Shown here: piece after piece, positions 7,259 to 16,039 of the stretch | How the letters are laid out: each line of letters begins with the position of its first letter | Position numbering within the stretch: the stretch's first letter is position 1 | Origin: an uncultured Bacteroidales bacterium | GTDB lineage: Bacteria; Bacteroidota; Bacteroidia; Bacteroidales; WCHB1-69 | Length of the DNA stretch: 60,865 nt | Assembly (NCBI GenBank): GCA_900316305.1 | Contig: ONCM01000024.1 | Span: 1-60,865, forward strand | Direction: 5' to 3' | Notes under the pieces: generated by a model | Told to the model about the DNA's origin: nothing | Seen by the model: only the letters and a program-made list of their open reading frames with translations | Databases searched by the model: none | Made by a program: the position numbers and the translations under genes

Positions 7259-9625
7259 CTAATTGTCTTTTACACAGCGTACGGAGAACCCCGATGCTCC
7301 CGATTCGCCGCTGTAAGCACTTATTTGTGCACTTTCGCCATACAAGGATTGCGTGTTCATGCCGTTGCTGCTCGGCGTCGCACTCCAGAAGCAGGCACAG
7401 CTGCCAAAATCAGCCATCTTGTTCCGATAAATGCCGGCGGGGAGTGCGCCAAATCCCGAAGTGTTGTTATTTCCCTGGTTCTGCCCGACACAGCAGACAT
7501 TTCCACTCACCATCACCGGTGCCCAACCCGAAGCGGAAGCCAAAGATTTCGCTATGTTCTTAGATTCTGCGCCGCACAAACAGGCTGGTTGAGTGGCCAG
7601 AAAAGTTGTAAGCACGTCCCAATCGTCATTGGTGGGCAGATGCCAGCCATCCGGACAGATGCCCTGCACGGTGTTGTTCAGGGCGTTGAGAGCTGTGCTG
7701 CGATTGGTGGCCGCCGCCCAGTTATAAAGCAATCCGTATGTGGCAAAGGTTGTGGAATCGTTGTTCGGGAAGTAGCAGAAAGGGATTTCGTAGCTCGATG
7801 TGTCACTGAGGGTTACGAACGACCCATCAGCAAAATGGACGGCGCGCATATTCTCCTTCATCCAACATTGATTGCCAATTAAGACGGTGCCGTACTGGTT
7901 GCCGTCAACGTCCTGCACTGAGGTCGGACATTCGGGAGCCTTAGGAGCCGCCTTTTCGCTCACCGGTTGTGACGGTTGAGTGTCCGGCTGTGCCGTAGTC
8001 TGTACCAGAATAGGCAGCGGTGCAAGCTGTTGAGGCTCAGACTGTTGAACTGCCGGCTGTTGAGGAGTTGGCTGCTGCGGTGCAGGTTGCTGAGGAGCGG
8101 GTTGTTGAGGAACAGACTGTTGAAGAACAGGCTGCTGAGGAACAGGCTGCTGAGGAACAGGCTGCTGAGGAACAGGCTGCTGAGGAACAGGCTGCTGAGG
8201 AACAGGTTGCTGAGGAACAGGTTGCTGAGGAACAGGCTGTTGAGGCATCGGTTGTGGATACGCGGGCTGCGGATTCTGGGACTGTTGGTATTGAGGTTGC
8301 GGATATGTAGGTTGTGGATAAACTGGTTGTTGGTACATCGGTTGCGGATATGTAGGTTGCGGACAAACCGGTTGTTGGTACATCGGCTGCGGATATGCAG
8401 GTTGCGGACAAAGCGGTTGTTGGTACATCGGCTGCGGATATACAGGTTGCAGATAGACTGGCTGTTGGTACATCGGTTGCGGGTTGGCCGGTTCCGTAGA
8501 GGTAGGCTTGGCAACTGGCAAGGTCACGGAAACGGTGTTGCCGTACAAGACGGTGGAAGCGTTGCGGGCGTATGCGCGGAAATAGTAGGTCGTACTGGGT
8601 TTCAGTCCGCTGATAAAGGTGGTGAAGTAACCCACGCCCGAGCCACCGACGGTGTATGCGCCCTCGATGGTAGGATTAGGATAGGTGCTCCAGCATACGC
8701 CACGCTCGGACACCGGCTCTGCACATTCAGCACTCACCTGGCCGCAGACGGCGACCCATTCGTCGGAAATCTGAGTGATGGGCAAGGTGGTGACATCCTG
8801 AGCCGTGTGGGTATGGACAGCCGTTTCAGTCTGATGCGACTTCGGTGCTGCTGGCGCTGCAGGTGCTGCAGGCGCTACCGGTGCTGCCGGTTCCGCAGGA
8901 GGTGTGCTCACGACATAGGTCGGGACGTGTGCTGAGCTGTTGAAACGCGTTTCGTATTCGTCACGATATTTGTAAGGAATGCAGATGCCAAGTCCGGCTT
9001 TGGCTCCGAACGTGATGCGCGTCTTGTCCACGGGATAGTCGGATAACTTGATACCATGTAAGTTATAGCCACCCACCACTTCAGCAGAAATTACAAATCC
9101 GCCAAAGTGGAACATCAGTCCGGCGGTGGCGGCAGGACCCTGCGAGATGCTGTTGGGGGTGTGCGCCCACTGTCCGTAAACCGTCTCATTGTTGAAAGAA
9201 CGGTACATATATCCCAGTCCGATGTGCAGCGACATCGGCCGCCAATAGCGCAACGTGATACCCGCAAGGGCCTCGAAGTAGGAGCTGCTGGTTTTATCCG
9301 GAATGATGTCTTCAGGGGCGCAGGTCACGAAGGTGCCTTTGAAGTTGAAATTCGTCATCGCGCTCACAAACCAGCCCACATTGCGCATGGTGCCCAGTTT
9401 GAGGCCGAAGGCCGGCACTTGCGGGTTGAAAAACTGGTCGGGACGGTAACCGCCCAAATATTCGGCGTTGATCGTGAGGAAAGAGGACGAAGGAATCGTC
9501 TTGTATCCCGGAATCTTCTTGATTTCACTGTTTTTCTGGGCGAAAAGTGAACCGTTGAAAAGAAACATTGTCGCCGTGATGAAAGCCATCAGGGTGAACA
9601 TAGACGAAAAGGTATATTTCTTCAT
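7259..9625 (-). CDS. Outer-membrane-protein-like FISUMP protein with Pro/Gln repeats
   Basis: About 788 residues from MKKYTFSS at 9625 (an MM start at 9628 is possible; longer ORF extensions lack a signal peptide). A signal peptide ends near SLFAQ. Residues about 25-235 look like a small porin-like beta-barrel, with alternating aromatic and Gly-rich strands such as LTINAEYLGGYRPDQFF. An Ala/Pro linker and a fibronectin-III-like segment follow (about 285-370, ending in LKPSTTYYFRAYARNAST). Next comes a long low-complexity region of 15-residue YPQPMYQQP units and then 5-residue PQQPV units (about 385-535). A C-terminal FISUMP domain (about 570-788) carries QCWMKENMRA, GICPDGWHLPT and SVRCVKDN. 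It is likely an outer-membrane protein that projects a FISUMP head on a Pro-rich stalk. Repeat number is likely to vary between strains. Confidence 0.85.
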   Translation of the reverse strand: MKKYTFSSMFTLMAFITATMFLFNGSLFAQKNSEIKKIPGYKTIPSSSFLTINAEYLGGYRPDQFFNPQVPAFGLKLGTMRNVGWFVSAMTNFNFKGTFVTCAPEDIIPDKTSSSYFEALAGITLRYWRPMSLHIGLGYMYRSFNNETVYGQWAHTPNSISQGPAATAGLMFHFGGFVISAEVVGGYNLHGIKLSDYPVDKTRITFGAKAGLGICIPYKYRDEYETRFNSSAHVPTYVVSTPPAEPAAPVAPAAPAAPAAPKSHQTETAVHTHTAQDVTTLPITQISDEWVAVCGQVSAECAEPVSERGVCWSTYPNPTIEGAYTVGGSGVGYFTTFISGLKPSTTYYFRAYARNASTVLYGNTVSVTLPVAKPTSTEPANPQPMYQQPVYLQPVYPQPMYQQPLCPQPAYPQPMYQQPVCPQPTYPQPMYQQPVYPQPTYPQPQYQQSQNPQPAYPQPMPQQPVPQQPVPQQPVPQQPVPQQPVPQQPVPQQPVPQQPVLQQSVPQQPAPQQPAPQQPTPQQPAVQQSEPQQLAPLPILVQTTAQPDTQPSQPVSEKAAPKAPECPTSVQDVDGNQYGTVLIGNQCWMKENMRAVHFADGSFVTLSDTSSYEIPFCYFPNNDSTTFATYGLLYNWAAATNRSTALNALNNTVQGICPDGWHLPTNDDWDVLTTFLATQPACLCGAESKNIAKSLASASGWAPVMVSGNVCCVGQNQGNNNTSGFGALPAGIYRNKMADFGSCACFWSATPSSNGMNTQSLYGESAQISAYSGESGASGFSVRCVKDN
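8131..8235. repeat. 15-bp tandem repeat coding PQQPV (7 units)
   Basis: Five identical units of GCTGCTGAGGAACAG (8131-8205) and two with one C-to-T change (8206-8235), with degenerate copies on both sides from about 8050. The DNA is more uniform than the protein needs, which suggests recent slippage expansion. Confidence 0.9.
8280..8480. repeat. 45-bp tandem repeat coding YPQPMYQQPVCPQPT-like units
   Basis: About four copies of a 45-bp unit, for example those starting near 8325 and 8370. They encode 15-residue Pro/Gln/Tyr units with an occasional Cys, lying N-terminal to the PQQPV array in the same protein. Confidence 0.85.
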
Positions 9626-9649
9626 CATGCTTTTATTTTTAAGAAGCGG

Positions 9650-9657
9650 CAAAGATA
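9650..9657 (-). promoter_or_regulatory. -7 promoter element (TATCTTTG) for the porin-like FISUMP gene
   Basis: On the minus strand TATCTTTG matches TAnnTTTG, 25 bp upstream of the start at 9625. The same octamer precedes three other minus-strand genes here. Confidence 0.6.
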
Positions 9658-9719
9658 GTATTTTTTTACGTTGATTTTTGATCAATACCAAAAGCTACTA
9701 GCCAATTAAAAAAATAATG

Positions 9720-9727
9720 TAATTTTG
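9720..9727 (+). promoter_or_regulatory. -7 promoter element (TAATTTTG) for the L,D-transpeptidase gene
   Basis: Matches TAnnTTTG, 23 bp upstream of the start at 9750 in the divergent intergenic region. Confidence 0.6.
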
Positions 9728-9749
9728 CCCCGTTTTTCTATAGCGTGAA

Positions 9750-11411
9750 ATGTTCCATAGCTCGAAAAAGATAATAGCCTTCTGTCTGGCCCTGATTTTC
9801 ATCGTGGCGTTGGTCGGGTGTAAGCGGAAAGAGGCGGTACAGCCCCAACCCCATTGGTTCAAGCACTACAAACATTATCACGAGAAAACCTATGAGCAGT
9901 ATATTGCAAAACAGCTTGACAACGAAAAAGATACCTTGCTGTTTGCGGTGGCAGTGCGCGATTTCTACCACCAGCGCCACACCCGTCCTTTTTGGACGCA
10001 GAAAGGACTGCAGGAGGCACTCACCGATTCGCTGCTCTCCCTCCTGAACCAAGCCTACCCGCTCCACGGCATCCCCAACGAATATTTCGGGTTGGACAGC
10101 CTCCGTCATCGTATCAGCCAACTGATGGACCATGAGGTTCCTGACAGCGATTCGCTCTACGCGCACCTCTACCGTCTGGAGCGCGAACTCACCCGCCAGT
10201 ACTTGCGTTACGCCTGCGCTCTGCAATACGGCGCGGTGAATCCCAAGGCGGTGCACGGCAACAAATGGTACTACGAAACCCTGGAGCCCGACTCCGCCTT
10301 TCTCAAGGCTACTCTTGACAATATCCACCGTTTTTCCGATTATCTGTCGGAATTATACCCGCAATCGTCTGATTACAAATCTCTTCAACAAGAATGGGCA
10401 CAACTTTTGAACGAGCCGGACTCGACGGAAGTGGCCGATTCGACGGCGTTTCCGCTGCAGTACCGTCGCGACGCTGTCGTCGCCAATCTGGAGCGGCTGC
10501 GTTGGAAATCCACCCACCAGAAATCGGACGACACGCTCTACATCGCCGTCAACATCCCCGACTACACCCTCTGCCTCATGCAGCACGACTCCCTGGTGAT
10601 GCGCAACCGCATCTGTTGCGGCAAAACGCAGAGCCCCGAAAACGTGCCTGCTCGCCACAAAAATGGGTTGATTGTTCCCTTCAAGTCCGAAACCCCGCTC
10701 CTATTCAGTAAGATACGGACGGTGGTGCTCAACCCCGAATGGAACATCCCCTACGACATCATCAAAAACGAATACTATCACAAACTCGTCCGCAGCAACA
10801 CCGCCGTGGTCAACCGCGAGCACCTCTACATCCGCGACGCGCGCAATAACCAATATGTGGTGCCTGACTCCATCAACTGGAGCAAGGTGAGCCGCAACTA
10901 CATTCCCTACCGGCTTTACCAGACCTCCGGACGCTATAACGCCTTGGGACTCTTCAAGTTCGTGTTTGCCAACTCCGAGTCGGTCTATCTCCACGACACC
11001 AACAACAAGGGTGCTTTCAAGCGGCGCAAGCGGGCGTTGAGCCACGGGTGTGTGCGCGTGCAGCACCCCGACAGCGTGGCCGAGTGGATCTATGCCGTCA
11101 ACGGCTTCGACACCAACTACATCGAGCAGCTCCACATCCTCCTCGGCGCCGAACCCACCACCGAAAAGGGCGAGGAGTTTCTAGAGAAAAAGCACGAGAA
11201 AGATTCCATCCACTATGCCGGACTCAGCGACTACGACCGCCAATTTTATCGCGCGTTGCGCCCCACATCTGTCGCCCTCAAGAAGCCCATCCCGCTCTTC
11301 ATCGAATACTACACCTGCTTCGTGGGCGACGACGGCACTGTGCAGTACCGCGACGATGTCTATTACAAAGACGGCAACATTTTGTATTTATTGAAGCATC
11401 CGCAGCGGTGA
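9750..11411 (+). CDS. L,D-transpeptidase (YkuD/YcbB-type) lipoprotein
   Basis: 553 residues. The N terminus MFHSSKKIIAFCLALIFIVALVGC is a lipoprotein signal with lipobox LVGC (Cys24). Residues about 40-230 resemble the helical scaffold of YcbB-like enzymes (FYHQRHTRPFWTQKGLQEAL, YGAVNPKAVHGNKWYY). The YkuD catalytic domain begins at about residue 265 (DDTLYIAVNIPDYTLCLM) and contains the active-site motif SHGCVRV at about 430-436, with catalytic Cys433 preceded by His431. Such enzymes make 3-3 crosslinks in peptidoglycan or attach proteins to it, using a tetrapeptide donor, in the periplasm. It has its own promoter and is followed by prs after about 160 bp with no gene. Assignment to the family is secure; the exact reaction is inferred. 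Confidence 0.93.
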   Translation: MFHSSKKIIAFCLALIFIVALVGCKRKEAVQPQPHWFKHYKHYHEKTYEQYIAKQLDNEKDTLLFAVAVRDFYHQRHTRPFWTQKGLQEALTDSLLSLLNQAYPLHGIPNEYFGLDSLRHRISQLMDHEVPDSDSLYAHLYRLERELTRQYLRYACALQYGAVNPKAVHGNKWYYETLEPDSAFLKATLDNIHRFSDYLSELYPQSSDYKSLQQEWAQLLNEPDSTEVADSTAFPLQYRRDAVVANLERLRWKSTHQKSDDTLYIAVNIPDYTLCLMQHDSLVMRNRICCGKTQSPENVPARHKNGLIVPFKSETPLLFSKIRTVVLNPEWNIPYDIIKNEYYHKLVRSNTAVVNREHLYIRDARNNQYVVPDSINWSKVSRNYIPYRLYQTSGRYNALGLFKFVFANSESVYLHDTNNKGAFKRRKRALSHGCVRVQHPDSVAEWIYAVNGFDTNYIEQLHILLGAEPTTEKGEEFLEKKHEKDSIHYAGLSDYDRQFYRALRPTSVALKKPIPLFIEYYTCFVGDDGTVQYRDDVYYKDGNILYLLKHPQR

Positions 11412-11521
11412 ACTGTAGCGCTGATTAGCAGTAGCGCTGTCCTTCGACCGAAACCTCTTGCCTATTCCCTACTGTTAATAACTAATAATATCTTTTTCTC
11501 TCAAAATCCACAGAAAGTGAC

Positions 11522-11529
11522 TACTTTTG
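11522..11529 (+). promoter_or_regulatory. -7 promoter element (TACTTTTG) for prs
   Basis: Matches TAnnTTTG, 44 bp upstream of the ATG at 11574. Confidence 0.6.
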
Positions 11530-11573
11530 CTTATCGAAAATGTAAAATTTAAAACATTAAATATCAAGCAAAT

Positions 11574-12506
11574 ATGAGTCACGATTACGTATTGGTTGCC
11601 GGTCGGTCGAATCCGGAGCTGGCGAAAAAGATTGCCGACTGTCTTCACAAGCCCCTCCTTTCAGTTGACATTCTCCAATTCAAGGACGGGGAAATCCAGG
11701 TCTATTACAACGAGAGCATCCGCGGACGCGATGTCTTCATCATCCAGCCGACCTTCTCCCCGGCAGACAACATCATCGAGCTGCTGATCGCCATCGACGC
11801 TGCCAAGCGCGCATCGGCACGCAGCATCATCGCCGTGGTCCCCTACTTCGGCTATGCCCGTCAGGACCGCAAGGACAAGCCCCGTACCTCCATCGGTGCC
11901 AAGCTGATGTGCAACCTGCTCACCACTGCCGGTGTGAGCCGCGTCATCACCATGGACCTGCACGCCGACCAAATCCAAGGTTTCTTCGAAGTGCCTGTGG
12001 ATCACCTGTTTGCCTCCAACGTCTTCATCCCGTTAGTGAAGAACAGCGGTTGGGAGAACATCAGCATCGCATCGCCTGACACGGGCGGTACGAAGCGTGC
12101 CTCCACGTATGCGAAGGCCCTCAACTGCGAGCTGGCTATCGGCTACAAGCAGCGCGAGAAGCAGAACGAGGTGGCCTCCCTGCAGATCATCGGCGACGTG
12201 AAGGGCAAGAACGTGATTCTGGTTGACGATATCATCGACACCGCCGGCACGCTTTGCAAGGCTGCCGCCCGCATCAAGGAGATGGGTGCCCTCAGCGTCC
12301 GCGCCATGTGCGCCCACGGCCTCTTCTCCGGCGACGCCCTCGAAAAGATCGAGAACTCCGTGCTCGACGAGGTCCTCGTCACCGACACCATCCCGTTGAA
12401 GCGCCCCTGCGCCAAAGTGAAGGTTGTCTCCGTGGCCAAACTGCTGTCCGAAATCATCCTAAGCGTCGAGGACAACACGTCCATCTCGTCGCATTATTAC
12501 GTATAA
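11574..12506 (+). CDS. prs: Ribose-phosphate pyrophosphokinase
   Basis: 310 residues, standard length. The cytoplasmic enzyme makes PRPP from ribose 5-phosphate and ATP for purine, pyrimidine, His, Trp and NAD synthesis. Visible marks are the flexible loop FGYARQDRKDKPRTSIGAK (about 98-116), the metal-binding MDLHADQIQGFF (about 124-135) and the PRPP loop VDDIIDTAGTLCKAA (about 216-230). It is a single gene with a bidirectional terminator behind it. Identification is secure. Confidence 0.98.
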   Translation: MSHDYVLVAGRSNPELAKKIADCLHKPLLSVDILQFKDGEIQVYYNESIRGRDVFIIQPTFSPADNIIELLIAIDAAKRASARSIIAVVPYFGYARQDRKDKPRTSIGAKLMCNLLTTAGVSRVITMDLHADQIQGFFEVPVDHLFASNVFIPLVKNSGWENISIASPDTGGTKRASTYAKALNCELAIGYKQREKQNEVASLQIIGDVKGKNVILVDDIIDTAGTLCKAAARIKEMGALSVRAMCAHGLFSGDALEKIENSVLDEVLVTDTIPLKRPCAKVKVVSVAKLLSEIILSVEDNTSISSHYYV

Positions 12507-12509
12507 CCG

Positions 12510-12541
12510 TTGTAGAGACGTGGTGCACCGCGTCTCTACAA
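12510..12541. repeat. Intergenic palindrome, family member 3
   Basis: TTGTAGAGACG and CGTCTCTACAA flank a TGGTGCACCG core; one mismatched pair interrupts an otherwise complete 32-bp inverted repeat. It lies immediately behind prs and before the terminator. Confidence 0.8.
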
Positions 12542-12577
12542 AAAAAATCCCCTCTCGCGTGAGAGGGGATTTTTTTA
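12541..12577. terminator. Bidirectional terminator between prs and the glycan cluster
   Basis: AAATCCCCTCTC-GCGT-GAGAGGGGATTT with A- and T-runs on both sides. It would stop transcripts from prs (plus) and from the glycan operon (minus). Confidence 0.92.
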
Positions 12578-12589
12578 TTGCCTCAGGGG

Positions 12590-13390
12590 TTATACCCCCT
12601 TCACATGATATTTGCGAAACAAATTATTGAATAGAATCTTGAACAGGTCGGCGTTGCCAGACCATTTGCTGATTTTGGTCGGAACCTTCTCCCCTTTGGG
12701 ATAGATGCGGGAAACGGGAATCTCGCACCCCTTCAAACCAAGTTGGTTGGCACGCACGGAGAGGTATGCGAGCAGCTCATATCCAGCAAAAACATCACGC
12801 AACGGCTGTACGTCAGGATGTTCCAAATATCGGCGGGAATACGCCCGGTATGCGTTGGTCGTGTCGGTGTACCAATGGCCCGCCGTGAACGAGATGATTG
12901 GGGCGTGGATGAAACGCACCGCCAGCCATCGGGCCATCGGAGTGTTCTCCGCATGACCACCCTTCACAAATCGTGAGCCCTGAACCAAGTCGTAACCCTC
13001 CTCCAGCTTAGCGATGAACGCAGGGACATCCTCTATACTATCCTTGTCATTCCCATCAATGGTAATAAAACCTTTGTAGCCACGGTCCAGCGCCCATGAA
13101 AAACCCATCCGCAACTGGGCACCCTGCTTCCCAGAATCCTGCTTGACCAAAAGCGTGTTCACGCCCAATTGCTGCAGCCGCTCATGTTCCGTGCACCCAT
13201 CCGTAGAGCCGCCATCGCAAATCACAATATCGGCATAGTCCGAAATTTGGGCATCTTGGGCCCGTTCCAACTCGTGGATAATGCGATTCCCCTCATTAAT
13301 GATGGGTATCAACACACAGTACTCCCGCTGTTTGGGCAGGAACTCAAAACTTTCGTAAGAGGGAACACCCGACGCTCTATCGTATTTCAT
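12590..13390 (-). CDS. Family 2 glycosyltransferase (soluble)
   Basis: About 266 residues from MKYDRASGV at 13390; a start at 13417 would add nine residues and deepen the overlap with the gene before it. The GT-A fold is shown by VLIPIINEGNRI (about 24-35), IVICDGGSTDG (about 55-65), the DxD-type metal site ITIDGNDKDSIED (about 106-118), VQGSRF and DTTNAYRAYSRRYL. The last is typical of GT2 enzymes acting on polyprenyl-phosphate or nucleotide-sugar substrates. No membrane segment is evident. It is the last gene of the seven-gene glycan operon and overlaps the preceding isomerase gene by 14 bp. It probably transfers a sugar during synthesis of the surface glycan made by this operon; donor and acceptor are unknown. 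Confidence 0.88.
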   Translation of the reverse strand: MKYDRASGVPSYESFEFLPKQREYCVLIPIINEGNRIIHELERAQDAQISDYADIVICDGGSTDGCTEHERLQQLGVNTLLVKQDSGKQGAQLRMGFSWALDRGYKGFITIDGNDKDSIEDVPAFIAKLEEGYDLVQGSRFVKGGHAENTPMARWLAVRFIHAPIISFTAGHWYTDTTNAYRAYSRRYLEHPDVQPLRDVFAGYELLAYLSVRANQLGLKGCEIPVSRIYPKGEKVPTKISKWSGNADLFKILFNNLFRKYHVKGV

Positions 13391-14180
13391 CTCTTGTATT
13401 TTTAATATACCCGACAATCTCTTTCACCTTGGACAGGTCTCCTTTGTTTCCCATCTCTATGCTGACAAAACGATTATAACCGATTGATTGAAGGATTTCA
13501 AACAATTGCAGGTGTAATTCCCGCTTTTCAATCAGATTGAGACCCGGCTCACTGACATGGACATGGTTGATGTATTCGGGAATCTGTCTCAAGTAATTGA
13601 TATCCTCCTCATTATAGATCACCGTACCCAGATCTACGTTCACCTTCACCCCTCTGGAACCGCATCGGCAGGCCAATTCTACGGCCTGCTCCGTATAGTT
13701 GATAAAACGAGTGTTGTATATCGTTGGATTCGCCTCTATGGCAATTGTAGTGTGGTGTTCCAGCGCATAGTCACCGATCTCTTTGAAAAACTCAATGGCC
13801 GTCGCATAATTACCAAGAACATCATCTGTGTCCCGGTTGCGCGGATTCCCGAACACCAGATTCCGACAACCTATCACTTCGGCAAAATCGACCGCCTTCT
13901 TAGTATAATCCACCAACACGCGCCGTTCCTCTTTCGTTCCGAAAATTTTTTCCTGATGTCCATACCAAATGGACTGCATGGAAGGCACCTCTAGACCATA
14001 TTTTGTGTTCAATTCTTCCGCCCAAACCTTAGCTTCCGCCAGCTTGTCGTAGGGTGCTTCGGGGAATATGCGGGTTGGCGCTATCTCCAATCCTTGAAAG
14101 CCTGAATCTTGCAGAAACTGACCCATTTCCGCATCCTGCTCCATTCCCCATGCGATATTGGATATTGACAATTTAATCAT
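13377..14180 (-). CDS. Sugar phosphate isomerase/epimerase-like TIM-barrel protein
   Basis: 267 residues, typical of the xylose-isomerase-like TIM-barrel family (AP endonuclease 2 superfamily). Beta-strand ends carry likely metal ligands: SISNIAWG at the N terminus, GLEIAPTR (about 34-41), NLVFGNPRNR (about 106-115), TIAIEANPTIYN (about 142-153), VKVNVDLGTV (about 174-183), NHVHVSEPG and FVSIEMGNKG. The family includes isomerases and epimerases of free or phosphorylated sugars and inosose-type dehydratases, so the substrate cannot be assigned. It overlaps the upstream epimerase gene by 8 bp and the downstream glycosyltransferase by 14 bp. A role in making an unusual sugar for this glycan operon is inferred from context. 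Confidence 0.85.
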   Translation of the reverse strand: MIKLSISNIAWGMEQDAEMGQFLQDSGFQGLEIAPTRIFPEAPYDKLAEAKVWAEELNTKYGLEVPSMQSIWYGHQEKIFGTKEERRVLVDYTKKAVDFAEVIGCRNLVFGNPRNRDTDDVLGNYATAIEFFKEIGDYALEHHTTIAIEANPTIYNTRFINYTEQAVELACRCGSRGVKVNVDLGTVIYNEEDINYLRQIPEYINHVHVSEPGLNLIEKRELHLQLFEILQSIGYNRFVSIEMGNKGDLSKVKEIVGYIKNTRDEIR

Positions 14181-15099
14181 GACTCAACTGTTCAGTTATG
14201 AAATGTTTAATATCCTCCAAAAGTTCTTGTTTAGAATAGAGATAGCCGTCTTTCCCACCAAACACCTCCGCATACATACTCTTCAGATGCTGGACAGGAT
14301 AAGAGGCGCTACACTCATTAAAAAAGGGTTTCTGATAGATATATTCGAAAAGCTCCGATGATTTTATCGGTTCGGATGCAATGGTCAGCAGCCGGACTCC
14401 ATTATCTATAGCCTTGCATATAACATTCCAAAGATTGGCCAAGTTGAAGTACTGGTATTCGCTCCGACTGTCGGTGAAATTCAGCGCACTGAAACCAGCT
14501 TGTTCAAAAAAGTGCCTCAACAGTGCTTTTTCCTCCTTGCTTTCCGCCACACATTTGTAGAAACCGTCGCCCCTGTCCTGATAAAGATACGCCAGCTCGC
14601 TATTTTGGAAAAGCTGCTCATACTTCTCAGTTTTCAATAACGCCGGAATATAATGGATCATATCGAAAATGAAATTCTTCTTGATCCCTTGACCAAACAA
14701 AGCGGGCAGGCGGACAATCAGATAATAAGCACAGTTCTCCTCCACCCACTTTTCAAGGAGCCGACGATTTCGCCCGTATGCAGTGCCCGCGTTTTCATTC
14801 AACGGGGTACGTTCATCCCCTTCAAAAACGGGATAAACACTGATAGTGGAAATCAGAACCAATTTCTTCGGGTTAATTCTCTTAATGTTCTCAATTGCCT
14901 CCTGTATATTCTCCAAATCCTTTTCCGGAAAATGGTTGGCGGTGAACATCTCCGCCCGGATGCCGGCATACACCAGCAAATCGGGGGCAGTTCCAAAAGC
15001 ATCAGCAATATTCTTACTGTTGTATTGGGCGTCAAAAGGATGGGACAAGCATAAATTCTGCCCCACAAAGCCCGTATATCCTACAATTGCGCTCGTCAT
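14173..15099 (-). CDS. NAD-dependent epimerase/dehydratase family protein
   Basis: 308 residues. The Rossmann glycine motif GYTGFVGQ lies at residues 7-14 (family form GxxGxxG). Further short-chain-reductase features are KLVLISTISVYPVF (about 95-108, with the catalytic Ser/Thr region) and a Tyr-containing TAYGRNRRLLEKW (about 125-137), which places Tyr and Lys/Arg near the usual YxxxK site. The Lys is replaced by Arg (YGRNR), so catalysis may be altered or the motif lies elsewhere. It probably modifies a nucleotide- or lipid-linked sugar. It follows the GtrB-like gene with a 1-bp gap and overlaps the isomerase gene by 8 bp. Confidence 0.85.
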   Translation of the reverse strand: MTSAIVGYTGFVGQNLCLSHPFDAQYNSKNIADAFGTAPDLLVYAGIRAEMFTANHFPEKDLENIQEAIENIKRINPKKLVLISTISVYPVFEGDERTPLNENAGTAYGRNRRLLEKWVEENCAYYLIVRLPALFGQGIKKNFIFDMIHYIPALLKTEKYEQLFQNSELAYLYQDRGDGFYKCVAESKEEKALLRHFFEQAGFSALNFTDSRSEYQYFNLANLWNVICKAIDNGVRLLTIASEPIKSSELFEYIYQKPFFNECSASYPVQHLKSMYAEVFGGKDGYLYSKQELLEDIKHFITEQLSHD

Positions 15100-15100
15100 T

Positions 15101-16039
15101 CTATTGCAGTTTTTCTATGGATTCGAACAGATAATCTTTTTTCTTGAAATTCAGCCTTACCAGCGTCTGCAGGTAGCGGATAATCATGGCAAGGATGATA
15201 AACAGTCCGCTAAAGCCGAACGACATGAAGAAGATGATGGTAGTCCATCCTTCAATAGGCGTTTTCATCAGCCGGAAAATGATGGCGTAGAGACCAAAAG
15301 AGGCAGAGACCACAAACATGAAGATGGCCAATGCCATAGTAGCCTTGAACGGAACATCCGTATAGAGGAATAGCGTTTCGAGCGCCACCAGCCACGAATT
15401 GTTATAGCGCGTTCTCTTCACGTCGGTCGTAGGCTCATACTTGATGGTGTCAACCGCCAACCCGCAGTTCGCGTAAGACGCTTTCCGGTAGGGAATGCTC
15501 TGCGTGATGGAATGCACCCTGTTAATCGCCCGGCGCGACAGAACACGGAAGGACTCCGGACCAATGGGATGCTGCAAATGGGCATGACGATTGAACAGGT
15601 GATAATAGCGACCGGCAATCCATTTGGGGCTTCTGTCGCAACGCGCACTGACAATGTCATATCCGGTCAAAGAATGGCGGTAAATCTTCATTAACAAGGA
15701 CATCTCATAATCTTCATCCAAAGAATCGAATTCGAAAACAAAATCCCCTATGGTCAGGTTCAAGCCGGCATTCATGGAAGCCTCCAGTCCCTGCCGGAAA
15801 CTCATATTCAGCAGCGTAATCGTATGTTCATGCTCGCCTTGGTTGACCGCATGGGCATACTCCTTCACACGCTTGGAACTGTCATCGGTGGAGGCATCAT
15901 TGACCACCACAATCTCATATTTGAGAAAATTGGCATTCAGCGTCTCGTCCAGCCGTTGGATAAAACCGCCTATCTTATCGGCCTTGTTGCAGCAATAGAC
16001 CACTGCGGACACAAAATTCTTTTCTTTATTCTGTTCCAT
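15101..16039 (-). CDS. GtrB/DPM1-like family 2 glycosyltransferase with two C-terminal membrane segments
   Basis: About 312 residues from MEQNKEKNF at 16039 (an upstream ATG at 16054 gives 317). The GT-A domain carries FVSAVVYCCNKADKIGGFI (about 7-25), IVVVNDASTDDSS (about 44-56), the DxD-like FEFDSLDED (about 105-113) and HPIGPESFRVLSRRA. Two hydrophobic helices (about 222-248 and 262-290) close the protein. This architecture is that of GtrB and related polyprenyl-phosphate sugar transferases, which load a sugar from a nucleotide donor onto undecaprenyl phosphate at the inner membrane face. GtrA- and GT-C-like genes lie in the same operon, completing a three-part decoration system. It overlaps the FAD protein gene by 14 bp. 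Confidence 0.88.
   Translation of the reverse strand: MEQNKEKNFVSAVVYCCNKADKIGGFIQRLDETLNANFLKYEIVVVNDASTDDSSKRVKEYAHAVNQGEHEHTITLLNMSFRQGLEASMNAGLNLTIGDFVFEFDSLDEDYEMSLLMKIYRHSLTGYDIVSARCDRSPKWIAGRYYHLFNRHAHLQHPIGPESFRVLSRRAINRVHSITQSIPYRKASYANCGLAVDTIKYEPTTDVKRTRYNNSWLVALETLFLYTDVPFKATMALAIFMFVVSASFGLYAIIFRLMKTPIEGWTTIIFFMSFGFSGLFIILAMIIRYLQTLVRLNFKKKDYLFESIEKLQ

Noticed and set aside
7976-8935. 319-residue plus-strand ORF opposite the Pro/Gln repeats
   Set aside because: Leu/Arg repeats are the reverse reading of the PQQPV repeat; the other strand carries signal peptide, barrel and FISUMP domain.
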